Positions 1-7,143 of a stretch of 13,801 nucleotides of DNA are shown here, piece after piece. The notes under the pieces were generated by a model, which did not search any database, was not told where the DNA came from, and saw only the letters and a program-made list of their open reading frames with translations. The translations under genes and the position numbers were made by a program. Source of the stretch: DATDCV01 sp036524155 (GTDB taxonomy: Bacteria; Verrucomicrobiota; Verrucomicrobiia; Limisphaerales; UBA8199). Positions within the stretch are counted from its first letter, which is position 1, and every line of letters begins with the position of its first letter. The stretch is from positions 1 through 13,801 of the forward strand of contig DATDCV010000294.1 in assembly GCA_036524155.1 (NCBI GenBank). Direction: 5' to 3'.

Positions 1-197
1 TCCCGGAACCTGCGCCTTACTGCATCGGGGCCAAAGGACGCCGAGTTCGAGCACCCGCACAAACGTTGCAGAACCGCAGCCGTTCAAGCGCCGGTGCTCA
101 CTGTTGCCACTCCGGAGGATCGTTTTCGCAGTTCGCCAAGGGTCGTTCTGGCTGATCTCGGTGTGGCAGCGGCCTGAGGCTGTTGTGACTGCGCCCC
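1..197. other. Left-edge region, no recognisable gene
   Basis: No convincing gene was found. All three plus-strand frames are open for at least about 150 bases: one ends at a TGA at 172-174, one at a TGA near 151, and one runs on into the pilin gene on the other strand. None of the conceptual peptides resembles a family I know. It could be the tail of a gene cut by the window edge, a decayed gene, or plain intergenic DNA downstream of the pilin gene. No clear terminator hairpin with a T-tract is visible after the pilin stop. Confidence 0.3.
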
Positions 198-1076
198 CTA
201 TTTCCCGATCGTGGTACGGTCCCGGAGCCACTTTATATCGACGTTGTTGGGCGAGGAGTCGTTGTGGTGGATGACCTGTCCCGCGGCGGTGGTTTTGCGC
301 GTCCTGGGGTCTACCCATTTGTGGGACTCGGCGTGACCGTCGGCAAACACCAGCACGCCGAGGCCGCCATGGAGCGCCGAGGGATAATGGAAGATGACGT
401 CGGCGGCCATGTTGACACCGAAGGCGGGCGAACAGATGCTGGCCGGGTTCACATCGGCGAAGAGGAAACGCATCGCGGGCACGCTGGCCCCGAGCTGGGA
501 AGATTTTTGGTAGATCTGATAGCCCATGACCATCTGGAACGGCTCGGTGATGCCTTGCGCCGGGCTGCCGATGTAGCAGTTCATGGCGTAACTGCGGATT
601 TTCGGGGTGTCGCGGCCGTTGGCTTTGACGGTGGAATGGTCAGCCGCGCATTTGTAGACGGCGGGCGATTTCAGATAGGGAGCGAAGAGCGCGTATTGAG
701 GGTCCACGAGGTATCGGATGTCGATAAAGGCGGGTTGGTCGGAATGATTGTCCCCCATGACCCACATGTAAGGCCCGGTGGAACGCGGCTGGCCGGCGCC
801 ATTGGGAGCGAGGATTTCCCGGTTATCGCCGGCATAGAGGTTCCAGGTGACAACCATTTGCTTCTCGTTGTTGATACAATGGATTCGGCGGGCCTGGTCT
901 TTCGCTTTGGAGAGGGCGGGCAGGAGGAGGCTGGCGAGGATAGCGATGATGGCAATGACGACCAACAGCTCAATGAGCGTGAATCCCTGCGCCGCGGGAG
1001 GGCATCGGCCGGGGCGGACGCAGACTTTCCCCACACGGCCCGGATGACCGATTCGCAGTGGCAACCCACACGGCAT
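198..1076 (-). CDS. Pseudopilin-like protein with prepilin N-terminus and C-terminal H-X9-DG motif
   Basis: The 292-residue product carries a type IV prepilin / type II secretion pseudopilin signature: a 31-residue leader ending AAQG, then FTLIELL with Glu at mature position 5, running into a hydrophobic helix (residues about 36-55). Near the C-terminus His236 is followed by exactly nine residues and then Asp-Gly (246-247). This is the H-X9-DG motif of the prepilin-type processing-associated family, which is abundant in Verrucomicrobia, Planctomycetes and Lentisphaerae. Such proteins are expected to be cleaved by prepilin peptidase and held in the membrane by the N-terminal helix, with the globular part outside; their substrate is unknown. 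No secretion or pilus assembly genes lie nearby, which is normal for this family. The frame stays open up to 1448 but would then run into msrB, so the ATG at 1076 was chosen; its ribosome binding site is weak. Confidence 0.88.
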   Translation of the reverse strand: MPCGLPLRIGHPGRVGKVCVRPGRCPPAAQGFTLIELLVVIAIIAILASLLLPALSKAKDQARRIHCINNEKQMVVTWNLYAGDNREILAPNGAGQPRSTGPYMWVMGDNHSDQPAFIDIRYLVDPQYALFAPYLKSPAVYKCAADHSTVKANGRDTPKIRSYAMNCYIGSPAQGITEPFQMVMGYQIYQKSSQLGASVPAMRFLFADVNPASICSPAFGVNMAADVIFHYPSALHGGLGVLVFADGHAESHKWVDPRTRKTTAAGQVIHHNDSSPNNVDIKWLRDRTTIGK

Positions 1077-1125
1077 AACAAAACACAGTTTAGCCCGGGA
1101 GGGGCCGGTGCTGTTCGTTCGGGTG

Positions 1126-1154
1126 ACAATCGCGCCATCAGGGCCAGACGTCAA
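1126..1154 (-). promoter_or_regulatory. Candidate sigma-70 promoter for the pseudopilin gene
   Basis: On the minus strand a TTGACG box (1149-1154) lies 17 bases upstream of GATTGT (1126-1131), about 50 bases before the ATG at 1076. The -35 box matches 5 of 6 consensus bases but the -10 box only 3 of 6, so this is suggestive only. The rest of the 277-base gap between msrB and the pilin gene (1077-1353) shows no gene or clear structure. Confidence 0.25.
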
Positions 1155-1353
1155 GCAGCGTTCGATCCGGGTTTGGCAAAGGAATGAAGGCCAAGGAATG
1201 GCGCCGTTACGGCTGCGGCCGCTGACAAGGCGCAGCGATCGGGCGGGGAGGAGTTGGAGTGCAGCAGTCCTCTGCCGCAATCCTGGCCGTGGATTGGATG
1301 GGGAGAGGAAGTGAGAAGCCGGTCGTTTGAAGCGGAGCGACGGGTTTGCTGTC

Positions 1354-1971
1354 TTACTTGACGGCGCCTTTCTTGTAGACCCCGGCTTTAATGAACGGTT
1401 CGAGATACTTCGCGTAGCCTTCCTTTTCCATTTGTTCCAGAGGGACAAAGCGGAGGGAGGCCGAGTTGATGCAGTAGCGCAGGTGGGTCGGACCCGGCCC
1501 GTCGTTAAATACGTGTCCCAAGTGGGAATCGGCGGTCTTGGAGCGCACCTCCGTGCGTACCATCCCGTGGGAGCGGTCGGCTTTTTCGGTCACTTCCTGG
1601 TCCTGGAGCGGTCGGCTGAAGCTCGGCCATCCGCACCCGGAATCGAACTTGTCCAACGAACTGAACAATGGCTCGCCCGAAACGATGTCGACATAGATGC
1701 CGGGTTTCTTCTGGTCCCAGAACTCGTTGTGGAAGGCGGGTTCCGTGGCTGAATTCTGAGTGACGTTGAACTGCATGGGGGTGAGCTTCCGCTTCAGCTC
1801 AGCGGCCTCTGGCTTTTGAAGAGTGCGAGTGGTCATGTTTGTGGCGGAGGGAGTCGAAGGGTATCGGGGCACCTCCCCGGAGAATGCCGGCCCGACGGCG
1901 AGGAAAGCTGCTGCGGCGCAGGCCGTGACTGCCGCTCTGGCCCAAGCGATCCTGAGCTTCGACTGTTTCAT
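1354..1971 (-). CDS. msrB: Exported peptide-methionine (R)-S-oxide reductase MsrB, zinc-site residues absent
   Basis: This enzyme reduces the R epimer of methionine sulfoxide in oxidised proteins. The 205-residue product has an N-terminal signal peptide (a basic start, then an Ala-rich hydrophobic stretch to about residue 31), followed by a complete MsrB domain (about residues 58-190). Family motifs are clear: SGCGWPSF (111-118), HLGHVFNDGP (150-159) and RYCINSASLRF (165-175). Cys167 is the expected catalytic cysteine and Cys113 the expected recycling cysteine. The two CXXC pairs that bind structural zinc in many MsrBs are gone: the positions hold Asp95/Ser98 and Ser144/Ala147. It therefore resembles the zinc-free form known from the PilB MsrB domain of Neisseria. 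The export signal suggests repair of envelope proteins. The ATG at 1971 is preceded by AAGGTGAGG at good spacing. Confidence 0.95.
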   Translation of the reverse strand: MKQSKLRIAWARAAVTACAAAAFLAVGPAFSGEVPRYPSTPSATNMTTRTLQKPEAAELKRKLTPMQFNVTQNSATEPAFHNEFWDQKKPGIYVDIVSGEPLFSSLDKFDSGCGWPSFSRPLQDQEVTEKADRSHGMVRTEVRSKTADSHLGHVFNDGPGPTHLRYCINSASLRFVPLEQMEKEGYAKYLEPFIKAGVYKKGAVK

Positions 1972-1972
1972 G

Positions 1973-1981
1973 CCTCACCTT
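1973..1981 (-). promoter_or_regulatory. Ribosome binding site of msrB
   Basis: AAGGTGAGG on the minus strand; the AAGG core ends six bases before the ATG at 1971. It supports the start that includes the signal peptide, so the protein is predicted to be exported. Confidence 0.6.
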
Positions 1982-2049
1982 AGCATAGCTCTTGAGGATG
2001 TCGACCGGCCCTCAGTGCTTCCGGGAGCTCTCAGATCGAGAGGTCTGTG

Positions 2050-2156
2050 CCGGCGCGCGGACTTTAGTCCGCAGCAACACCCGAATGGGTTTGGTTCAGG
2101 AACTCCGAATACATTTCCCTTTCGTGCATTGCTGCGGACTGAAGTCCGCGCGCCGG
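2050..2156. repeat. Nested inverted repeat (MITE/REP-like element) between msrB and dtd
   Basis: Two 28-base arms, 2050-2077 and 2129-2156, are inverted copies matching at 27 of 28 positions; the one difference still allows a G-U pair in RNA. They enclose about 51 bases. Each arm also holds its own palindrome: GCGGACT-TT-AGTCCGC at 2057-2072 and GCGGACT-GA-AGTCCGC at 2134-2149. The element can thus fold as one long stem or as two small hairpins. It fills most of the divergent msrB/dtd spacer and carries no gene. A non-autonomous mobile palindrome is the best reading; a regulatory role for the two flanking genes is possible but unsupported. Confidence 0.8.
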
Positions 2157-2210
2157 TCGCGCGGGAGAACGTCGTTGCCTTCTGGGGGCCTCCCGGGTAA
2201 TAGCAACGCG

Positions 2211-2663
2211 ATGCGCGTGGTCGTTCAAAGGGTTTCACAGGCGAAGGTCGTGATCAACGACGTCACCAAAGGCAGCATTGGAAACGGACTTCTGATCCTG
2301 CTCGCGGTTGAGGAGACGGACACTTCCGCAGACACTGACTGGCTGGGCGGAAAGATCGCGCGGCTGCGCGTCTTTGACGATGAGAATGGGGTGATGAACC
2401 GCTCGGTTCAGGAGACTTCCGGGGAAATCCTGGTTGTGAGCCAGTTTACGCTATTTGCCAGCACGCGCAAAGGCAACCGCCCCTCGTATATCCGCTCCGC
2501 CCGGCCGGAAATCGCCGTGCCGCTGTATGAAGCATTCATCGCTTCGCTGCGGGCTCAGATTGGCAAGCCGGTGCAGACCGGCGAGTTTGGCGCGCAGATG
2601 CAAGTGCACCTGGTCAACGACGGCCCAGTGACAATCATCATCGATTCCAAGCTGCGGGAATAG
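2211..2663 (+). CDS. dtd: D-aminoacyl-tRNA deacylase
   Basis: The product hydrolyses D-amino acids (classically D-Tyr) mis-attached to tRNA, protecting translation from D-residues; it acts in the cytoplasm as a homodimer. At 150 residues it has the usual bacterial DTD length. Motifs visible are the N-terminal MRVVVQRV strand, SQFT (77-80) at the active site, GEFGAQM (124-130), and NDGPVT (136-141) with the Gly138-Pro139 pair expected to form the cross-subunit Gly-cisPro motif used for chiral proofreading. The frame extends upstream to 1992, but that extension is translated from the 2050-2156 repeat. The ATG at 2211 matches the family N-terminus exactly and was chosen, although no strong ribosome binding site precedes it. 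It is divergent from msrB and convergent with the iron-sulfur gene. Confidence 0.96.
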   Translation: MRVVVQRVSQAKVVINDVTKGSIGNGLLILLAVEETDTSADTDWLGGKIARLRVFDDENGVMNRSVQETSGEILVVSQFTLFASTRKGNRPSYIRSARPEIAVPLYEAFIASLRAQIGKPVQTGEFGAQMQVHLVNDGPVTIIIDSKLRE

Positions 2664-2680
2664 TTAGCGAAGTTGTGTGA

Positions 2681-2699
2681 GACGGGCAGGATGCCTGTC
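2681..2699. repeat. Solo palindrome between convergent dtd and Fe-S genes
   Basis: GACGGGCA-GGA-TGCCTGTC: eight-base arms with one mismatch (G-U capable in RNA) and a three-base loop. It lies in the 36-base gap between the dtd stop and the stop codon of the opposing iron-sulfur gene. It has the same size and shape as the inner palindromes of the two larger repeats in this window, so it is probably a single REP-like unit. It may also act as a bidirectional transcription barrier, though no T-tract follows it. Confidence 0.5.
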
Positions 2700-3590
2700 C
2701 TACGGCTCTGGCCCGGCTCGCTTTGGCCGCGTGGCGGCATCGTCATGGCGCTCACCGGGAGGATCGTTCTCAAGCTCAGGACCGGCCGAGGTGTTGGGGA
2801 GGTTGTTGAGGGCGCGGAGGCTGGACAGCAGTTCGGGCTGAATGTCACCGAACTCGACGAGTGTGGCCAGGAGCTTCTGACGTTCCCGGAGCGCCCGCGC
2901 CGGGTCCCGTTCCTTGGAGAAGCGCGGTTCTCCGCGTTCGCGCAGTTTGGAATACACGTCTCCCCCGAGCAGCGATGAAATATCCACCTTGACGGTTTCG
3001 CGGGTCGCACCGCCAGTGGGCGCATCCCCGTTAATTGGAGCCGCCTTGTATTTGGGAAAGATGATCGCAACTTCGGGGCAGACCCGGGAGCACGCCGGGC
3101 AGTTGGGCTTGCAGTTCTCAGGAGAGCGAACAGTTACGCGGTGCTTCTGGTCGACGGCGAAAACGCCGAACAGACAGAAACTCAAGCACTGGAGGCAGTG
3201 GGTGCAGCGGTCGAAATCGATCACCGGGAACCAGGTGCTCCCGCCGCCGGGAGTTGGCGGCGGCCCGCCATCCAGCACGGCGGAGACGGCTATTTCAGAA
3301 GTCTCCGTGCGCAGGTTTGTCATCTCGACGTCTGGCTGGAGGGGCGCGCCGGCGGCAGCAAACAACCATCTCACCGCCCTGGGATAGCAGGCCAGGATCT
3401 TCAGCGAACCGGTTTGTGCAAGTCGGGCCAGCATCGGGTCGCGGCGGGAAGCCAGTTCGCAGAGATCATGAACGGCATGCACGACATAGCCCTGGGCTTC
3501 CAACGCCGACGAAGCGGAGTGCAGCAGGTCGGGAGACACGAGCCCCGCGGACTCACACCGGCACACTATCGCGTTGGAAACAGGCAACAT
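2700..3590 (-). CDS. Two-cluster ferredoxin-like iron-sulfur protein of unknown role
   Basis: The 296-residue product contains a 4Fe-4S motif C-x2-C-x2-C-x3-C (Cys129, 132, 135, 139) and a second, atypical set C-x3-C-x2-C-x3-C-P (Cys160, 164, 167, 171), like a bacterial two-cluster ferredoxin domain. The N-terminal 90 residues carry further cysteines (a CRC pair at about 10-12, an LC, and an ILAC before YPRAVRWLF), loosely recalling HdrA-type electron-transfer subunits; that resemblance is only an impression. The C-terminal 100 residues are charged, probably helical, and end in a disordered tail. No signal peptide or membrane segment is visible, so it is likely a cytoplasmic electron carrier. 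It directly follows the TPR membrane gene. An alternative TTG start at 3629 abuts that gene's stop; the ATG at 3590 was preferred. Neither has a strong ribosome binding site. Confidence 0.75.
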   Translation of the reverse strand: MLPVSNAIVCRCESAGLVSPDLLHSASSALEAQGYVVHAVHDLCELASRRDPMLARLAQTGSLKILACYPRAVRWLFAAAGAPLQPDVEMTNLRTETSEIAVSAVLDGGPPPTPGGGSTWFPVIDFDRCTHCLQCLSFCLFGVFAVDQKHRVTVRSPENCKPNCPACSRVCPEVAIIFPKYKAAPINGDAPTGGATRETVKVDISSLLGGDVYSKLRERGEPRFSKERDPARALRERQKLLATLVEFGDIQPELLSSLRALNNLPNTSAGPELENDPPGERHDDAATRPKRAGPEP

Positions 3591-3629
3591 CGTCCGGCGC
3601 GTTATACTAAAGGGCGCAGGCTGCGCCAA

Positions 3630-4844
3630 TCAAATGCGGCTTCGCTTCAGGCCGATGTTCTGCTCGTAAGTGCCGAGCTTGACCGGCTCGCTCTTTTGCA
3701 GCGCTTTCAGCTCGAGTTTGAGCAACTCGATGCGTTTTCGGGCGGTTTCACCGGCGGCCAGGTTCGGGTACAAATCAACGATGCGCTGGAGCGTCGCCTT
3801 GATCGTCTCGTAATCCACATTGCTGCGGATCTGCAGGTCTGCGAGGAGATTCAACCAGCGGACGACCAGCCGCGCCGGTTGGTTGGGCAACTGGATCATT
3901 TCCTCCAATTGGTCCGCGGCCATGTCGAGCCGGTGGTAATGGTCGGCGTAAATGATAGCCAGTTTTTCACGGGCCTCGGTGTCCAGGGGATGCACCTCGA
4001 GGTGTTTGACATATTCCGCCGCTTGCTGTCCGGGATCTTTTTCCGGTGGAGCAAGGGCCGGGGTGGTTTGCATCAAACCAAATCTGCCCCGTGACTGCGG
4101 CAGTTCGAACTTCTTGCGGTCTTCGGGCGACAGCAGCATCTCGGTCGTGCCGAGGTGGGCGATGCGGTGCGCGGCAGTCAGGGCGAACTCGGTGTCCGGC
4201 AGCAATTGGATGACCTGCTCGAGCGACTGCTGGGCGGCTTCGCGGTCGTGGCCGTATTTGAGGTGCCAATCCGCCATGGAGTAAAGTGCGAAGGTGACGT
4301 TGGCCGGCGCATGCCCGGGCTGTGCGCACAGCCTCTGGATCGTGAGCTCCGCTGCGGGAAGGTCCTTGAGGTCTTCGGCCTGGATTTGGGCCAGGAGCAT
4401 GTGTCCCTCGAAATCGGTGGGGAACAGTTCGAGCTGTTTCCGGACTTCGGCGACGGCCTCGAGGTAGCGGCCTGCTTTTTGCCTTGATTGCGCGACGGAG
4501 TAAGCCGGGCGCGGTTCAGGCGGCACGCTGCCGCCGTCATAGAGCGAAGCGATGGGGTTGGCGACCAACTCGGCGATGTTGCGCCGCCAGATAATGGCCA
4601 GGGCCAGGCCACAGACCGCCGTCAAAGGGATGCCCCCGAACGCCGCGCCGTAGCCCCCTTGGCCAACCATCGGCGCCACCACGGTAATCATGAACCCGAT
4701 GACGATGGCCGTCAGCACCCACTTGAAGATCATCCGCGCCGGGTCGTCGGAGTTTTTGATCGTGCGCCAAATACCCCACAACCCGAGCCCGCCCGCCAGG
4801 AGGAGGATGATCGTGCCGCGGATAAAATGGCCATTTATAGTCAT
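3630..4844 (-). CDS. Membrane-anchored TPR-like protein of unknown function
   Basis: The 404-residue protein has three hydrophobic segments near the N-terminus (about residues 10-26, 39-59 and 65-86). A long soluble region follows (about 115-385) made of helical pairs with TPR-like spacing, for example AGRYLEAVAEVRKQLELFP, and later repeats around 182-216, 274-300, 305-335 and 345-377. TPR arrays hold protein partners together; nothing here shows an enzymatic activity. Its stop lies 39 bases before the ATG of the iron-sulfur gene, so the two are probably co-transcribed and may act together. A GTG at 4883 would add 13 residues. The ATG at 4844 places the first hydrophobic segment close to the N-terminus and was chosen; its ribosome binding site is weak. 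Confidence 0.8.
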   Translation of the reverse strand: MTINGHFIRGTIILLLAGGLGLWGIWRTIKNSDDPARMIFKWVLTAIVIGFMITVVAPMVGQGGYGAAFGGIPLTAVCGLALAIIWRRNIAELVANPIASLYDGGSVPPEPRPAYSVAQSRQKAGRYLEAVAEVRKQLELFPTDFEGHMLLAQIQAEDLKDLPAAELTIQRLCAQPGHAPANVTFALYSMADWHLKYGHDREAAQQSLEQVIQLLPDTEFALTAAHRIAHLGTTEMLLSPEDRKKFELPQSRGRFGLMQTTPALAPPEKDPGQQAAEYVKHLEVHPLDTEAREKLAIIYADHYHRLDMAADQLEEMIQLPNQPARLVVRWLNLLADLQIRSNVDYETIKATLQRIVDLYPNLAAGETARKRIELLKLELKALQKSEPVKLGTYEQNIGLKRSRI

Positions 4845-4923
4845 GGTTTCAGATGTTGGACAGACCGGCACCCTAAACGGCACGAGCTGATCGCGCTAAA
4901 CAGGGGGATCTGAGACAGCACCC

Positions 4924-5023
4924 CCTCAGTCTAGGGTCGGAGCGCCGAGTTGGACTCGGCTTACAGGAGGCCGTCGGCTCGCTTAAGCCGATTAGAAATC
5001 GGCGCTCCGACCCAAGACTGAGG
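4924..5023. repeat. 100-bp nested inverted repeat (REP/MITE-like) with covarying inner hairpins
   Basis: Arms 4924-4963 and 4984-5023 are inverted copies with 35 of 40 positions matching and a 20-base centre. Each arm contains an inner palindrome: GCCGAGT-TGG-ACTCGGC (4944-4960) and GCCGATT-AGA-AATCGGC (4987-5003). Apart from the loop, the arms differ mainly by a change that preserves pairing inside each small hairpin (G:C against T:A). GGAGCGCCG heads the palindrome at 4939-4947, and again on the minus strand at 5000-5008. It sits between the stop of the FG-GAP/TIM-barrel gene (5052) and the TPR gene start (4844), so it could also weaken read-through. No gene lies in 4845-5051. Confidence 0.8.
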
Positions 5024-5051
5024 CGATACCGGAGACACCATGATATCCTGG

Positions 5052-7130
5052 TTACCACGCGAGGGACTCGAGATACCGCAGGCTCCGGGGGATCTGTTCA
5101 ATCGCTACCGGTGACTCGTCCTCGATGAAATAATGTTTCACGCCGGCTTTTTGCGCTTCTTCGAGCACCGCCGCCAAATTGATCTGTCCCGAGCCTAGCG
5201 CTACGTCGTTTCGCACATCTTCGCTACCGGTGAGCAAGCCCGTTTTGGTGCCTTTGCGCATATCTTTGACGTGCATCAGGGCGAAGCGGGTTGGGTACTT
5301 CCGGAGCAGTTTCACGGGGTCCTGGCCCGGATGCACGGTCCAGAAGACATCCATTTCGAAACTAACGAATTCTGGCGTGGTTTCGGCCATTAACAGGTCA
5401 AAGAGCGTGCCGTCCTGGTGGGGTACGAATTCGAATCCGTGATTGTGATAAACAAACCGCAAACCCGCCTTCGCGAGCGCTTGCCCTGCCCGGTTGAAAA
5501 CCCGCGCCGCGTTCCTTGCATCGGTTTCGCTGAAATTGCCCTCGTGAGGAATTCCCGCGGTCCCGACAAACTGCACGCCCAGCGTCTTGGCTTCGGCAAT
5601 CACGCTGTCGATTTCATTCGCGAACAAATTGTAGTCCACCAGCGACGACACCGGCCTCAGACCGAACCGCGAGAGTATTTCGCGGAACTGCGCCGGCGGC
5701 AGGCCGTAGGTGCCGGCGAGCTCGGTTTCGACGAAGCCAAAGTTGCGCGTGAATTGGAGGCCGAGACCGACGTTGGTGGGGAACACATCCCGCAGGCTGT
5801 AGAGCTGCAGGCCCACGGGTCCATGAAAACTCCTGCTCGTGCCGGCTCCGTTGGCGCCCGCGCGCGTGCCGTTATTCAGCCAGACGTCGACCCGCGGCGC
5901 GTCCCAGTTGTAGGGCTTGTTGAGCAGGTCAAGGTCGCCGTCACCGTCGAGGTCGCGGAGGCGCGCCTCATGCCAGCCGTGGCCGACCACCACTTCGGTC
6001 TTCGTGAAATTGCCCTGGCCGTCCCCGTAAAAGACCCAGGCCGTGGCCTCGGGGTTGTCGCGATCGGGCTTGTTCTCGCTCCATTTCGCCATCTCGGCGG
6101 CGAAGATGTCCAGGTGGCCATCCCGGTTGATGTCGCCCAATTGAAGGCTGTGACCGTGCACGATCGGCCGGCCCAGCAGATCATGGCCAACCCAGGCTTT
6201 GGGGTCCTCCGGGTCGCCGTTGCACTCGAACCAGCGCAGCGGGCCGGTCCCGTCGCCGGGAGAAATGACGATTTGGGCGACTTTGGATGGCTTGAAATAC
6301 CCGGCAAAAATCAGGCCGCCCTCGTCGGAGAGTTTGATTGCCATGAACCTTTTGCCGCCGGTGTGCTTATACCAGGTGTTATACGCGAGGAGATCGACTT
6401 TGCCGTCGCCGTCCACGTCGAAAGCCGACATGCCCTCAGTGTAAGGAGTCGAGCCCGCGCTGGTGCCGGATACGACTTCCATCAGCGGCCACGATTCTGC
6501 GGCGCGGGGGTCATCGGGGATTTCGGCCAGGAAAAGGGTCTTTGCCTGCTGGTTCCAGAACGCCAACTGCGGTTTGCCGGTCCCAAGAAAATCTCCAAAC
6601 ACCTGGTCGTGATGCTGGTTTTTGCCGCCTTTTTTGATCAGGTGCCGTTTCCAGGGCACGCTCTTATCGAATTTGGGTGCCGGGTTTTCCCACCACCACA
6701 CCTCGTTGCTCTGCCAATCGCCGCCGAAAACGACGTCGAGGTCGCCATCTCCATCGATGTCGCAAACCGCGCCGCCGGCTTCGATGGTGAGGTAGTCCTT
6801 CTCGATGACGTACTGGTCCCAACCAGTGGCGGTGCGACGATACCATACCAGCGCCGGAGCTTTTTGGCGAAAACTGAGAATGAAGTCGTTCAAGCCGTCA
6901 CCGTCGAAGTCCGCTACGACCGCGCCGGTCTGTTGCGTTGAGCCCCCTGCCGGCACCGGCAGTTCGCCGCGGCGGCTCGAAAGGTTTTGCCAGACCGGGT
7001 CGATGGCCGCAGACAGGCTGAGCGCGATCAGAGCAAGGCCGGCCAGGAACACGCCGAGCGTCACTGCGAAACGGCGAAGAATACCGATAGCCAATGGCCG
7101 ATGGCATACGCTCGCACCAGAGATTGTCAT
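5052..7130 (-). CDS. Secreted fusion of FG-GAP repeats with a sugar-phosphate-isomerase-like TIM barrel
   Basis: The 692-residue product starts with a signal peptide or anchor (about residues 19-43), then an FG-GAP/VCBS beta-propeller-like region with five calcium-loop motifs of the DxDGDGxxD type: 74-82, 124-132, 238-246, 333-341 (DINRDGHLD) and 393-401. A short Gly/Ala/Ser linker (about 422-438) leads into a complete AP-endonuclease-2 / xylose-isomerase-like TIM barrel from GPVGLQLYSLRD (about 437) to the end. Expected metal ligands are present with the Glu-Asp-His-Glu order and spacing of this superfamily: Glu567 (in YHNHGFE), Asp594 (FEMD), His620 (HVKD) and Glu670 (YFIED). Substrate is unknown; isomerase, epimerase or lyase action on a sugar is inferred. 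The two halves are usually separate proteins. The ATG at 7130 has a good ribosome binding site 13 bases after the Dabb stop; an ATG at 7157 would overlap the Dabb gene. Confidence 0.9.
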   Translation of the reverse strand: MTISGASVCHRPLAIGILRRFAVTLGVFLAGLALIALSLSAAIDPVWQNLSSRRGELPVPAGGSTQQTGAVVADFDGDGLNDFILSFRQKAPALVWYRRTATGWDQYVIEKDYLTIEAGGAVCDIDGDGDLDVVFGGDWQSNEVWWWENPAPKFDKSVPWKRHLIKKGGKNQHHDQVFGDFLGTGKPQLAFWNQQAKTLFLAEIPDDPRAAESWPLMEVVSGTSAGSTPYTEGMSAFDVDGDGKVDLLAYNTWYKHTGGKRFMAIKLSDEGGLIFAGYFKPSKVAQIVISPGDGTGPLRWFECNGDPEDPKAWVGHDLLGRPIVHGHSLQLGDINRDGHLDIFAAEMAKWSENKPDRDNPEATAWVFYGDGQGNFTKTEVVVGHGWHEARLRDLDGDGDLDLLNKPYNWDAPRVDVWLNNGTRAGANGAGTSRSFHGPVGLQLYSLRDVFPTNVGLGLQFTRNFGFVETELAGTYGLPPAQFREILSRFGLRPVSSLVDYNLFANEIDSVIAEAKTLGVQFVGTAGIPHEGNFSETDARNAARVFNRAGQALAKAGLRFVYHNHGFEFVPHQDGTLFDLLMAETTPEFVSFEMDVFWTVHPGQDPVKLLRKYPTRFALMHVKDMRKGTKTGLLTGSEDVRNDVALGSGQINLAAVLEEAQKAGVKHYFIEDESPVAIEQIPRSLRYLESLAW

Positions 7131-7132
7131 AA

Positions 7133-7143
7133 CCGCCCTTTCT
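7133..7143 (-). promoter_or_regulatory. Ribosome binding site of the FG-GAP/TIM-barrel gene
   Basis: AGAAAGGGCGG on the minus strand fills the gap between the Dabb stop codon and the ATG at 7130. It favours that start over the in-frame ATG at 7157 and indicates translation from a shared transcript. Confidence 0.5.

Noticed and set aside
264..1187. Long plus-strand open frame opposite the pseudopilin gene
   Set aside because: It is the antisense shadow of a gene with clear prepilin and H-X9-DG motifs; the translated peptide has no recognisable domain.
1992..2210. N-terminal extension of dtd
   Set aside because: The extension is translated from the 2050-2156 repeat, whereas the ATG at 2211 matches the known DTD start.
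3141..4094. 317-codon plus-strand open frame over the Fe-S and TPR genes
   Set aside because: It spans two opposing genes and lacks any domain; antisense artefact.
4873..5058. 61-codon minus-strand open frame
   Set aside because: It is translated almost wholly from the 4924-5023 inverted repeat, with no protein features.
5418..6941. 507-codon plus-strand open frame opposite the FG-GAP/TIM-barrel gene
   Set aside because: It is long only because GC-rich coding DNA lacks stops on the other strand; the opposite frame has five calcium loops and a conserved barrel.
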